Part shown: one piece after another, positions 54,771 to 64,000 of the stretch
How positions within the stretch are numbered: the stretch's first letter is position 1
Layout: each line of letters starts with the position of its first letter
Assembly (NCBI GenBank): GCA_007570785.1
Contig: ML661885.1
Location: 13,070,490-13,134,489, forward strand
DNA length: 64,000 nt
Direction: 5' to 3'
Source: Antilocapra americana
Taxonomy: Eukaryota > Chordata > Mammalia > Artiodactyla > Antilocapridae
Position numbers and translations under genes: made by a program
The notes under the pieces: model-generated
Seen by the model: the letters and a program-made list of their open reading frames with translations, nothing else
Told to the model about the DNA's origin: nothing
Databases searched by the model: none

Positions 54771-55118
54771 TGAGGCAACTTAATGTTACCTAGTCCAAGC
54801 TCACTCTGCTAACTGCAGGATAGGCCAACACATTGGGAAGCCCAGTTGTCGGGGGAAAGGAATACGACTTTAATCCGAAAGGGAGCAGATGGCAGACTAT
54901 TGTCTAAGAAAAACAGCTCCCCTCAGCCTAACTCAGGCTCCTTTTATACAAAGGGCAGGGGGAAGGACCCACTGAGATGCTGACCAATGGCTGAGCAGGA
55001 CTGCTAACGGTCGCTCCTAACGGTCACTAATTTGGGGGAGGGGCCACTGCTGATGCCGCCCAATGACTGAGCTGGACGGCTGACAGCTGTGCCCCCGCCC
55101 TGCCCCCATACAGTCACA
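54771..55118 (-). mobile_element. Solo LTR, antisense
   Basis: Read on the minus strand: starts TGTGACTG, C-rich U3 with ATTGG boxes, TATA box TATAAAAG (54951-54958), ATTAAA poly(A) signal (54869-54874), a CCCCCGACA block, and an end GTTGCCTCA. The R distance of about 85 bases between TATA and poly(A) signal is right for an LTR. No TSD recognised; the left end could instead be at 54847. Confidence 0.6.
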
Positions 55119-55387
55119 TCTTTTGCTCTTCTTAGGAGGACACCAAAGACTTCCTCAGAAATACGTTTGAAGAATTTTTTTTTTCAGTCTTTGCTTTCTC
55201 TTGCCACTTCTGACACTGTTGACCACTTCCCCCTTGAAGCCCGTTTGCTTGGTTTCCATGACCTCTAGCGTCTCCACCTCTTTCCCTTCCCTCTCAGGCT
55301 CCCTCAAAGGTTTGTGTTTTTTAAATTGCTTCTTACCTACAGTGTCTCCAAGTTACAGGCCCAATCTCTCTCCAGCCTTGCGTTTTA

Positions 55388-55595
55388 AATCGCTTTAGTC
55401 GTGTCCGACTCTTTGCCACCCTACGGATTATATAGCCCTCCAGGCTTCTCTGTCCCTGGGAGTCTCCAGCCAAGAATACTGGAGTGGGTTGCCATGCCCT
55501 CCTCCTTCAGGGGATCTTCCTGACCCAGGGATCGAACCCACGTCTCTTACATCTCCTGCATTGGCAGATGGGCTCTTCACCTGGGAAACCCTCTT
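55388..55595 (-). mobile_element. Bov-tA SINE, antisense
   Basis: ATCGCTTTAGTCGTGTCCGAC tail, CAGGGATCGAACCCACG B box (antisense), head end CTTCACCTGGGAAACCC. Confidence 0.92.
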
Positions 55596-55715
55596 CAGCC
55601 TTAGCTGATTCCTTCTTTCACTGGTGGCTTGATTCATTCCCTCCTTCACTTCTTCATCACTGGGCCCTGACACCAAGCCCTGAAGCACATTCTTCAGATT
55701 CAAAACTCATCTTCA

Positions 55716-55842
55716 GGACTTCCCTGGTGGTCCAGTGGTTAAGACTCCACACTGCTAATGCAGGGGATACCGTTTCAATCCCTGGTGGGCAAACTAAGAT
55801 CACACATGTGGCGCAGTGTGGCCAAAAAAGCAAAAATGAAAC
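55716..55842 (+). mobile_element. CHR-type SINE, short form
   Basis: GGACTTCCCTGGTGGTCCAG head, CAATCCCTGGTGGGC, AAACTAAGATCACACATG and 'tggccaaaaaagc' end. Confidence 0.9.
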
Positions 55843-56286
55843 AAAGCTCAGTTCCAGGTCATTCCTCCAGAAAGCCTCTCCTCAGCTTCCAGCCAGAATT
55901 CAGCCTCATACCTGAGGCACCTTCTGCTTGAGGTGCCAGGTACCAATCCCTGCTCTAGGACTTTGCCCATTGTTGTAATTATTGTCTGGGATGTCTGCCT
56001 CCCCCTTTAGACTGTGAACCCTTAAAGGCAGGGACTCTGTTTAGTAAATTTTTTACCCCTGTCATATCCAGAAAAAGTCTCTGTGATGATTGTATAAATT
56101 AAAATGCTGTGTCTGATTAATGCTGTGTCTACAATTACAAATAACTTTATCTTTGTAATATTCCCTGGAAGTAAGAACAGTGAACATCAGATCTAAGGCT
56201 CCTCTTCTAAGGGCAGGCTTGGGTGGAGGAGGGATGGGTGGAGGAACAGATCAAACGCACCTGTGTCCAAAGCCTGGCTTTGCATG

Positions 56287-56447
56287 CCTGTGTGCTAAGT
56301 TGCTTCAGTGGTGTCCGACTCTTTGCAATCCTATGGACTGTAGCCCACCAGGAACCTCTGTCCATGGGATTTCCCAGGCAAGAACACTGGAATGGGTTGC
56401 CATTCTTCCTCCAGGGGACCTTCCTGACCTATGGATTGAACTGAGCT
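56287..56447 (-). mobile_element. Bov-tA SINE, antisense, head truncated
   Basis: GTGCTAAGTTGCTTCAGTGG tail, Bov-A body and CCTATGGATTGAACTGAGC, where the tRNA region is cut. Confidence 0.88.
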
Positions 56448-56454
56448 AAGAATG

Positions 56455-56560
56455 GACCCTTTTTAGTCATATGGTTCTTATGAAGAGTAAAAACGAGGGC
56501 TGGGGAAGCACTTACTATAATTATAAGTTAGTAAGCCTTCAACAAATGCTAGCAGTTTTG
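56455..56560 (+). repeat. MIR tail fragment
   Basis: GGAAGCACTTACTATAATTA and GTAAGCCTTCAACAAATGCTAG fit MIR. Confidence 0.5.
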
Positions 56561-56965
56561 TTTTGTTTTTTTACCGCATTTCATAGAATTTAAGAAATCA
56601 ACGTTAAAAAAAATGCCTTATGTACATTGAGAAAAAATGCTGCCAATCATGACATGCCATTGATTGAAAAACCCCTTCTCATTTCAGAGAGGCTGAAGTA
56701 TGGGTGGGAGAGTACAGTCTATAATCAATAGAGTATTATTGTGTCTTTTGAGGAAAAAAGAGTGTGGAGGATAAAGAATGGGCTGTGAGAGGGTATTTTG
56801 GGGATTGATGTGGGAGAGGCTACTGCTTTGCTCTACCAGAATGTAAAAACGCAAATATCCCGCCCCTATTTTTTTCATTCCTCCAAATGCAAGATGCTAG
56901 ACATTGGGACCCTGCTGCATGCAGGGAAAGATAAAGATGCTGTGGAATTAATGGAAACAAGATCA
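56561..56965. other. Gap, nothing recognised
   Basis: AT-rich, no repeat or gene recognised. Confidence 0.4.
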
Positions 56966-57245
56966 GACATCGGCAAGGGGGAAAGATGGAGGGAAGGGAT
57001 TGTTAGGGAGTTTGGGATGGACACTTACAGGCTGCTATATTTAAAACAGATAACCAATAAGAACCAATTGAGCACATTGTATCTGCTCAATGTATGTGGC
57101 AGCAGGCATGGCAGGGGAGTTTGGAGGAGCATGGATACATGTATATGTATGGCCAAGTCCATTTGCTGTCCACCTGAAACTGTCACAACATTGTTTATCC
57201 ACTATACTCCAATATAAAATTAAAAAGTTAAAAAAAAAAACAGAC
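56966..57245 (+). mobile_element. L1 3' UTR fragment
   Basis: GGGAGTTTGGGATGGACACTT, 'tatatttaaaacagataacc', CCACCTGAAACTGTCACAAC, CACTATACTCCAATATAAAA and a long A tail. Confidence 0.88.
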
Positions 57246-57714
57246 ATTTGCAGAGCTCAAGAGGAGGCAGAGCCAAGTATGAACCCATTAAAACTCAGCA
57301 TCTCTGAAATGAAAATCACCAAATATAAAAATACCCTACATAATTGGTAACTTCAGTTTTTTTTATTTAGGCGATTAGAAATATCAGAAAGAAACTTCTA
57401 CTACTTCTAAAGCCAGACTTCCAGATCAAAGAGTGAAGTTGTGGATCTACATTCAGCTTGGTCCCTCCCACTAGCCATTCTATCACATCAGATCATAATA
57501 ATGTGTAGGGCTTCTATTTGGAATTTTGAAGCCCAGTGTGTGAAATGGAAGAGGATTCTTTCAGCTGAAGTGTAGCTCCTCATAAAGAAACAGCTGAAAT
57601 AATCAATACAAACAAACAAACAAAAAAAATCACAAGCCGAAAGGGTTTGCTTTAGAAGAGAATTTGTGACATTAGTTTTTAAAAAAGGGAACAAATGTCA
57701 AGGGCAGCTGGGTT
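57246..57714. other. Gap, nothing recognised
   Basis: AT-rich sequence, no repeat family recognised. An (AAAC)n run lies at 57606-57623. Confidence 0.4.
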
Positions 57715-57925
57715 AATGAGTCCGGGAAGTACAGCTGCTCATGCCGATGGGGGCTGGAGCGCTGACGTGGACCGAGCGCGAGCGGAAAATGACGGTGGTG
57801 ACTTCAGCAGCCCTAACGGGGCACTTACTCCACGTCCATTCATAATGGAGGATGATTGGCACTGCCGGCTGAACAAGAGACGCTGGGCTGTAATTAGAAC
57901 GTTGGCGCTCATCAAAATCCAGTAA
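57715..57925. promoter_or_regulatory. CpG-dense repeat-free block, candidate conserved element
   Basis: About fifteen CpG dinucleotides lie within 57722-57908 (for example ACCGAGCGCGAGCGG), whereas surrounding kilobases have very few. It contains ACGTGG, CACGTCC and a homeodomain-type TAATTAG (57891-57897). No repeat family is recognised here or for some 500 bases to the right. Short open frames exist on both strands, without recognisable domains. A distal enhancer or other conserved non-coding element is inferred, not shown. Confidence 0.4.
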
Positions 57926-58447
57926 AACAAGGAGGGCCATGATTACTTAAACCTGAAGCTACATTCCACAAAATGGCTTTGCTTTTCAATTTCTTTATTG
58001 TTTCAGTCTTCATTGGAAAAAAAAAACCCAGACCGTGCAAAATTAAGATGCTATATCACAGAAAAATAAATGAGATGAGCCTGCTTTCTGTATAATGGCC
58101 AATATTTAGAGATGTGCTCTATAAATTTCAATGAAAATCACTGCAGACTATTTCACTTCAGAAAGACATTTCTTTTGGCTAAAGGGCTATTTCCCCATCA
58201 CCCTCTTGTTCCTCGGTACCATTATTTCTGCACTGACACAGAGCTGACCCACTATGTCATGGTATCGACTGAGAAATGACTTCTAGATTAGAACTGGGCT
58301 TTCTATTCACAGAGAATGAATGCCGTGTAGTTACTCCTGAACCAAGCCTCAGGTATTTTCTTTTGAACTCTTTAAAGCTTCCTATGTGTATTAGAATTTG
58401 GCTAATCACCAGTCTTCTAATGTGGTCCTGCTAGTCTATGGCAGATT
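57926..58447. other. Repeat-free flank of the CpG-dense block
   Basis: No interspersed repeat recognised. Could belong to the same candidate regulatory region. Confidence 0.4.
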
Positions 58448-58505
58448 CATGTCAATGTATGGCAAAACCAACACGATAATGTAAAAAAATAAATAAAAAA
58501 AATGT
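58448..58505 (+). mobile_element. L1 3' terminus, ~55 bp
   Basis: ATGTCAATGTATGGCAAAACC, 'acacgataatgta' and an AATAAATAAA tail, the last bases of ruminant L1: an extremely truncated insertion. Confidence 0.75.
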
Positions 58506-58604
58506 TCAAAGGAAAAAAATAAAAACACTTAATCTTTTATTAGCATAAATACAGTATAAGCATTTTCCCCTTCTGATATGAGTTACAAATAACCTGTGTC
58601 TTAC

Positions 58605-58744
58605 CATTCTGGGTTTTTAAAAATTGCTTGTTTTTGGCTGTGTCCTGTGGCATGCTGGATCTTAGTTCCTGACCAGAGATCGAATCCATGCCCCCTGCAG
58701 TGGAACTGCAGAGTCTTAACTGCTGGACTGCCAGGGAAGCCCCT
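58605..58744 (-). mobile_element. CHR-type SINE, antisense, with perfect 13-bp TSD
   Basis: TTTTTGGCTGTGTCC, TCTTAGTTCCTGACCAGAG, CTTAACTGCTGGACTGCC and GGGAAGCCC. ACCTGTGTCTTAC at 58592-58604 recurs at 58745-58757. Confidence 0.94.
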
Positions 58745-58757
58745 ACCTGTGTCTTAC

Positions 58758-59564
58758 TGTTCTGTTTGTTGTGAATGAAATCAGCAAGAAATAGAAAAGG
58801 ACCACTCTCTTTGGTCAGATCACTAGTGACCTAAATTTGGTAAAGCTGCATTTTTGAAACATTAATCTCAAATTGTTCTCACAAGGAGTATTACCATAGT
58901 TTCTCATATTTGAGGGAGGAAGGAACTATTAGTCCAGAAGTAAGTCAACCAACATAGAACAAGAGTGGCAACCTCAGTCTTCAGATTTTGGTCTGTTTCA
59001 TGTATTATCCACCCTTGGGTATCTGCCACATCTAGGCCCTCCAGTCCAGTTGTAATTTCTAGGACATTTTATGAGATCAGCTCAAATTTCTTGATAAACA
59101 CTGTCTTGTAATACACCCTTTTCCTTTCCCAGGTAAATATGCTCATTTACCTGATGGAGTTTGAATCTTTCTGTTAGAAGGTAAGGCAATTCTAAACAGC
59201 TAATAGCTCTCTAGAAGTGGCACACGCCATCTAAATGAATGTATAGTTTCATAACCATAGGTATCTGATTTTTAAAAAATCATTTTTTAGAGATTACACA
59301 TACTATTTGCTTTTATGATTATTGTATCACATAAATGTAAATAATTCAATACAGACTTCAAAGTTTGCTTTAGGAACATTCATGTTGGGTAAAAGCACGC
59401 ATGCAGTCTTCCAGTGACTAAATGCTGTGATGGTGACATGAACACCTCTTGCGGCACTGCTGGCCCCAGAGCTCAAGGGCAGCACCCATGGAGCTCAGTG
59501 AGTGAGTGCTCATCAGCGTCATGCAATGAGGTCTTACGGGGAAAAGTAGTTAACAGCTAAAATT
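58758..59564. other. Repeat-poor stretch, nothing recognised
   Basis: No interspersed repeat or gene recognised. A short GC-rich patch lies at 59450-59520. Confidence 0.45.
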
Positions 59565-59800
59565 ACTTAATAATACTTACTGTGAGCCATTCATTCCACG
59601 AACTGTTTGTCACAAAGCTATGAGCTAACAAATAGCATTTGATAGGCATCAGGCATGGAGCCATGCACAATCCATTCTTAGAATTACTTCATGGGGACAG
59701 TGCTATCACTCTCAGGAAACTGAGTCACAGACATTAACTAGATCATACGGAGCTGATGGGTGGAGGAGTCAAGATTTGAAGTTTGGCCTTCTAGTTTTGC
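59565..59800 (-). repeat. MIR SINE, antisense
   Basis: AATACTTACTGTGAGCC, 'cttagaattacttcatgggg', GGAAACTGAGTCACAGACATT and GGAGTCAAGATTTGAA follow antisense MIR. Confidence 0.65.
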
Positions 59801-60274
59801 CACTATGTACTTATTAATGTTCATGGAAATCAGCAAGGTATTTATCATTAAAGTTTGGATCTTCAAAACAAGAGATTTCTTTCTTTGGCCAATGTAAATT
59901 CAAAGCTACTAATAATTATGTGATGGAACCTAAGCTTCTTAAATTTGTTTCTTTTTTTTAGAACACAAAATGTTTGATTTCAGCTTTAAGCAAATGTAGT
60001 AATAATCTTTTCATAAAAATAGTTAAGCTAGGCAAATTGGCTTAGCCTTTCTTTGAATTTTGGATAAAGCTCGTTGATGTGTGACACACAGGTACAGCTT
60101 TTCGTTAAGCAAATCATGCTTAGGTAAGCTCAAGACTAGTTTCTCTTTTTAAAGACTTGGCTCTTTGCTGTCTTCATAGGATAGAGCTGAGCCATAGGTG
60201 GGTGCTGCCTACTGTGAATAGCTAATGGCTTTACAGTGTTCAGTAATCAGATGGACAAAGCCCTATTACTGAAT
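59801..60274. other. Gap, nothing recognised
   Basis: AT-rich, no repeat or gene recognised. Confidence 0.4.
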
Positions 60275-60610
60275 TACAGTTGATTTACAATGTTGTGTTA
60301 GTTTCTGTGGTGTACAGCAAAGTGACTAATGTGTACCTAGTATGAATGTAATGTGTACATTCTTGTTTTTTTAATTAAGAATTTTTTTTGGCCACACCAC
60401 ATGGTATGTGGGATTTAAGTTCCCAGACAGTATTGAACTTGTACCCCTTGCATTGGAAGCACAGTCTTAACCATTGGACCTCCAACGAAGTCTTCATATT
60501 CTTTTTCAAATAATTGCCATTATGGTTTATTACAGGATATTGAATATATTTCCCTATGCTATAGATTTGCCTTCTTGTCTTTGATTCTAGTGGGTTGAGC
60601 TGTATACACA
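60275..60610 (-). mobile_element. L1 3' UTR fragment, antisense, split by CHR
   Basis: CAGTTGATTTACAATGTTGTG and GTACAGCAAAGTGACTAATG left of the SINE; GCCATTATGGTTTATTACAGG and 'atattgaatatatttccctatgctat' right of it. Confidence 0.8.
60388..60493 (-). mobile_element. CHR-type SINE, short antisense form, nested
   Basis: TTGGCCACACCACATGGTATG, 'cagtattgaacttgtacc' and antisense head TTAACCATTGGACCTCCAACG. Confidence 0.85.
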
Positions 60611-61139
60611 GGGCTTCTAAAACATGTACTCAGTTCAACCCCCCTTTACTCTCTTCAGGCCCTTAGTTAATTCTTTAACTAAGTCTTTAATTCTTTCAAC
60701 ACTAGCTAATGTCTACTCTGCAATTTCCAAACCTATCTTTTGTGTTGAAGTTTTATAGTAGATGATGCTTTGTAATTGAATCAAGTATCACACCTAGGGT
60801 GAAAAACAACTCTTAGGGGAAAAACCTGTTTAAGCACTAACCTAGAAGTTCCTCCAGGGTTACTTTGGAGGCTACTCTTAAAAAATGCAAACAGGTGATC
60901 AGCATCAACCGATTTTGATTGTAAACAGGACACAGAACTAGTTTTCTGTGAAAACATCTGGCAACACCTTGGAGATAAAGGGTGTCATTAGCTATTGCCA
61001 ACATCTGTGTGACAAGTTTCTCTCCCATTCCCTCACTTACACAAGCATTGCTCCAGGGTTAGTTCAGAACTTAAAGACTATGCACAACTAAATTTAGAAT
61101 GTTAATCCATTTTTTCCAGAAGAGTCCACCTGGGCCACT
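60611..61139. other. Repeat-poor stretch, nothing recognised
   Basis: No interspersed repeat or gene recognised. Confidence 0.45.
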
Positions 61140-61240
61140 CACAGCCAGATCCTAAAATGCAGGCAAGAAGGCATCTTACAGAGGGAAAGACACCCCCAGA
61201 GTGGCAAAGCAACTAGTTCAAGGTCACTCCATGATGCTTC
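61140..61240 (-). repeat. MIR-like fragment, antisense
   Basis: AGAGGGAAAGACACCCCCAGA and TAGTTCAAGGTCACTCC resemble the antisense MIR core. Short. Confidence 0.4.
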
Positions 61241-61719
61241 CCCCCAGGCTTCAGAGCATGACAGAGGCTGGGTGACATGGAGCCTCTGGGGGCCTGTAGG
61301 CAAACTTTGCTTGGAGGGGATCTAGGCTCTTTACAAGTTACACTGGTGCATGTATGTGTGTTTTTTAATTGCCAATGGCTTCCCACCAAAACCCATAGCA
61401 TATGCTGTATGGGTTTGCAGCACCTGTAGAAAGTGCTGTAATTTCATAGAAAGAAGTTTCCTTGGTGGGTCCCCACTGCTGTCATTCTAGGTGTGTCAGG
61501 AAGCATGTATACATGTAAAGGATGACCAGTCCGACAGTAAAAAAGACATATCTTTAAGTTTGTTTAGCCCAACAGTCACTGAATTTGGTTATAAACCATT
61601 TTTTCTCAGACATGCTCTCATAAATAATACATGAAACTAATCATGCTTTTTGGTAGAACACGTGTTACTTCGGAGGAAAGGCTATTCTTAATGTTTATCA
61701 AAAGTATAGTATTTAAACA
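61241..61719. other. Gap, nothing recognised
   Basis: No repeat or gene recognised. Confidence 0.4.
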
Positions 61720-61728
61720 TGTGTACAG

Positions 61729-62008
61729 GACTTCCCTGGTGGTCCAGTGGTTAAGAATCCGCCTGCAGTAATGCAGGAGACATGGCTCTGATCCCTGGGG
61801 TCTGGGATGATACCACATGCCTCAGGGCAACTAAGCTAGTGTGCTGCAATTGCTGAAGCTATTGCATCCTAGAGCCCATGTTCCCAACAAGAGAAGCCAC
61901 GGCAACGAGAAGCATGCGAGAGAGTAGTCCCCTTTTGTTGCAACTACACCAAGTCTACACACAGCAGCAAAGACCCAATGCAGCCAAAAATATTAAAAAA
62001 AAAATTTC
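61729..62008 (+). mobile_element. CHR-type SINE, long form, beyond the TRAM1 poly(A) site
   Basis: GGACTTCCCTGGTGGTCCAG head, 'agagaagccacggcaacgag' and CAAAGACCCAATGCAGCC body, long A tail. TGTGTAC at 61720-61726 and 62024-62030 is a likely TSD. It is antisense to TRAM1 and ends about 90 bases past the predicted cleavage site. Confidence 0.9.
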
Positions 62009-62099
62009 ACTTATAAAAAGAATTGTGTACCTTTTAATGAGACTAGACACTAAAAACAGTGTAAACTTTGCTAACAAAGAAAACGTTCAAGATGCAGCT

Positions 62100-63599
62100 T
62101 GTGAAAGTAAAAATTTTTATTCTGATTGATTTCTCAACGTATAGTTCGATATAAGGCCAGTTTTTAATGGCAGAGATTTGGTTCCACGGAAAACTCCATG
62201 ATGCTACAGAGAGCTACTACTTTTTCCAGGAAGTAGGTAAACAGCTGGAAACAGAAAGCACTTTCTAGCAGCATGGCAACTCATTAAGCTGCAGAGTGAC
62301 CAGGTCTGCAACTTTTATACTAAAAATGGCGCAAACATTAGCTGGTGACAGAAGTGAGAAGTGGGGAGCAAGATGTGAACATTGAAAGGAGTGATATGTG
62401 TCTTGTAAAGATGACAAAAACCCAAGGACAGCTATAAAGATTTGAAAGGATAATTATAGAAAAGGGAACCAAATATTTTACTCAAATGGTTTTTAGAGCC
62501 TTTCTGTAGAGATACAAATATATATATATATTTATCCAAAAATATGTTTTATACAGATAAATGGTTTCTCAAATAAGGATGGAACCAAAGCTACAGTTAT
62601 AACATAAAGCACTGTCTTTTGTAAGACTATTTATCCACCTGAATTTTCAATTTGAGGTTAGTGCATTAAATATTTTCCAAATATTGACATCCTTTTCATG
62701 TATATAAATCAAGTAGGCATTATTTTTTAAAAGGGTTTTCAGGTTAAACAGTATTTTTCTAAGATCCTGTGCATATCAAACTTATGACAAGCCCCATTAA
62801 GAATAATTATTTAATAAACATATCAAAAAGGGCTAAGGTCAAATTTTCTTCTCTATAGGAAACATTTAATTTTCTGATTTCCAGTCTACAAGTGTTGAAA
62901 ATGCACAAGATATTACTTCACAAGTACTTTTATGTTAAGATATTTTGATTCAATATACATGGCGATATATCTCCACACATTGTAACCAAAAGTATGTTTT
63001 TTTCCCTTAAAAAAATGGGGATGTAACATTATCAATCACTATAAAATAAAGCACACAAATATTTTGGTGAATTTACAAATCTTTTTACCCAAGTGTAAAG
63101 GCTACAAAAATTCCTAAAAATTAGAGAACACTGGAAACATATTAAAATTTGACATCCAACTTTATATTATTTCCATTTTGCCCTGAAAGATAACTTAAAA
63201 AATATGACCCTGCTGGAACAGGCCATCTTGCTTAATATAAAAAACTGGTGAGAGCAAGAAATTGTATCACTGATATGTATAATTCTTGTAAATAGTTATC
63301 TCTTCAAATCATTAGAAAAATGCTTAAAGATAAGAAACAAAATAAAATAAAATATGATGGTGGTCCCTAAACTATTTTGAAGGCAGGTAGCTTAGTCTAA
63401 GCTAAAACTTTTTTTTCACTTATAGGAATCATCCTCCCCTCAAATGCCCTTTAAAAAAAAATGCATGAAACAATACAATAGTAGCAAGAATCAAAGAGCA
63501 GAAAATGTATTTTCAGAAACAGAAAAAAATCCCTAGTGCTGAAAGATATAGTAAAAAGCAGATTTCTTTGGGGACATTAATCAATTAGATTATAATTCA
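62100..63599 (-). other. TRAM1: TRAM1 3' untranslated region
   Basis: About 1.5 kb, AT-rich and with no recognisable SINE or LINE, follows the TRAM1 stop codon on the minus strand. It ends at the first canonical AATAAA read from the minus strand. The nearest upstream SINE-type repeat (a CHR SINE ending near 62008) lies just beyond the predicted cleavage point. ATTAAA variants near 62163, 62809 and 62865 could give shorter or alternative ends. A short (TA)n run lies at about 62516-62534. The extent is inferred from signal position, not from transcript data. Confidence 0.65.
62116..62121 (-). terminator. Probable TRAM1 poly(A) signal (AATAAA)
   Basis: AATAAA on the minus strand (TTTATT on plus). 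I found no other exact AATAAA on the minus strand between here and the stop codon. Sequence beyond it on the minus strand is T/GT-rich (62050-62095), as expected for a downstream element, so cleavage is likely near 62100. Confidence 0.6.
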
Positions 63600-63673
63600 T
63601 TATGAAGATTTCTCTTTTCTATTACGGGGAGAGTCTGCTCCATTTGAAGTTACTGTTCCATTGACACCATTTT
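63600..63673 (-). CDS. TRAM1: Terminal coding exon of TRAM1 (C-terminal tail)
   Basis: TRAM1 is a multi-spanning ER membrane protein beside the Sec61 channel that helps secretory and membrane proteins enter the ER. Reading the minus strand, a pyrimidine-rich tract and AG lead into an exon whose first two bases complete a split codon (G from the previous exon would give Glu). It then encodes [20 protein letters not shown] followed by KSS and TAA (stop at 63600-63602). The Ser/Asn/Lys-rich cytosolic tail ending KEKSS matches the TRAM1 C-terminus as I remember it, with a few substitutions. Only the last 23 residues are in the window; all membrane segments lie in exons beyond the right edge. The identity rests on this short match plus good exon structure (acceptor, frame, stop, long UTR). 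Confidence 0.82.
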
Positions 63674-64000
63674 CTGAAAAGAGGAAAAAAATCAGGATTA
63701 CTTCCTTTTATAAATAAGCGTAAATGACAGTATCTTTTATACATAAAGGTACATTTAGAAAAGAACATTTAAAACCCAATATATACTCTTATGCCCTTAG
63801 GTGAAACTTACTAGTGCTTAATCCATACTAGTATTTAACCAATCATAAAACCCGCTAACAAGTTAAACACAATGAACTGAAAGCAGCAAATTAAAAGGAG
63901 TCATGTCAACTGTATCTCAAAAAATAGTTCAAAAAAGGAAAGCAAGAAAACTGACAGAAACTCTGAAAACAACTACAAGAATTATACAAAAAAGTTTGCA
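63674..64000 (-). other. TRAM1: TRAM1 last intron, 3' part
   Basis: Non-coding sequence upstream (on the minus strand) of the terminal exon. The acceptor is a T/C-rich tract at about 63676-63692 followed by AG at 63674-63675. I see no further exon matching TRAM1 up to the window edge. A GTAAGT at about 63806-63811 on the minus strand is not preceded by sequence resembling TRAM1 coding. Confidence 0.7.

Larger units (their letters stand above)
55135..56090 (+). mobile_element. L2 LINE fragment, split by two SINEs
   Basis: TGACACTGTTGACCACTTCCC near 55211 and 'tctccacctctttcccttccctctcaggctcc' are L2 ORF2; CATTCCTCCAGAAAGCCTCTCC near 55860 and AGACTGTGAACCC...AAAGGCAGGGACTCTG near 56010 are its 3' end. 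Split by a Bov-tA and a CHR SINE. Confidence 0.75.

Noticed and set aside
54193..54783. CpG island promoter
   Set aside because: GC-rich but with few CpGs over most of it, and no start-site architecture apart from the neighbouring LTR.
57695..57940. Open frames on both strands of the CpG-dense block as genes
   Set aside because: Stop codons are rarer in GC-rich DNA, so overlapping frames on both strands are expected; no domain, start context or splice sites support coding.
63790..63840. GTAAGT on the minus strand as the donor of another TRAM1 exon
   Set aside because: The sequence upstream of it does not read like the TRAM1 tail and contains stops; it is best treated as a chance intronic motif.
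1..64000. CRISPR arrays, operons, phage or bacterial genes
   Set aside because: No regularly spaced direct repeats, no prokaryotic-type coding density, and repeat content is purely mammalian.

Overview
This is mammalian nuclear DNA from a pecoran ruminant, most likely a bovid. The diagnostic evidence is the repeat content: BovB (RTE-type) LINE copies with recognisable reverse transcriptase, about twenty Bov-tA / Bov-A SINE copies, many CHR-type tRNA-derived SINEs of cetartiodactyls, ruminant L1 3' ends, and a mariner-type MITE of the kind common in cattle. Sequence alone does not separate cattle from sheep, goat or other bovids.

The window is almost entirely intergenic. The one host gene I can support is at the right edge on the minus strand: a 74-base terminal coding exon (63600-63673) whose 24 codons match the C-terminus of the ER translocon protein TRAM1, followed by a roughly 1.5 kb 3' UTR to a probable poly(A) site near 62100. 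Intron sequence fills 63674-64000. If synteny is as in human, the window is the region 3' of TRAM1, towards NCOA2 (inference).

Layout. 0-8 kb: old L1, MIR and CHR/Bov-tA SINEs. 8.3-10 kb: two adjacent BovB pieces. 10-18.5 kb: antisense L1 relics carrying nested SINEs, a BovB and a mariner. 18.9-20.2 kb: a decayed antisense reverse transcriptase with a YADD motif that is neither typical L1 nor BovB. 21-31 kb: L1, ancient repeats, a solo LTR and BovB tails. 31-37 kb: an MLT1-like LTR, a CR1/L3 LINE relic, and a BovB inside a MIR. 37-39.2 kb: L1 3' ends and an (AC)n tract. 39.6-40.95 kb: a retrotransposed copy of what looks like a spliced class II endogenous retrovirus env transcript, with a LINE-type target-site duplication, inserted in an L2-like LINE. 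41.4-48 kb: L1 with nested SINE and BovB copies, and a mariner hairpin. 48.9-51 kb: repeat-poor. 51-56.5 kb: a BovB inverted pair, a Tigger1-type MITE, a GC-rich patch, an antisense LTR and an L2. 57.7 kb: a CpG-dense, repeat-free block that could be a conserved regulatory element. 58-62 kb: sparse repeats up to the TRAM1 3' end.

No intact transposon or retroviral gene is present. Every reverse transcriptase and env trace carries stops, frameshifts or truncations. I found no operon, CRISPR array or other multi-gene system. The most notable items are the env-mRNA retrocopy, the unassigned YADD relic, the CpG-dense block and the TRAM1 3' end.
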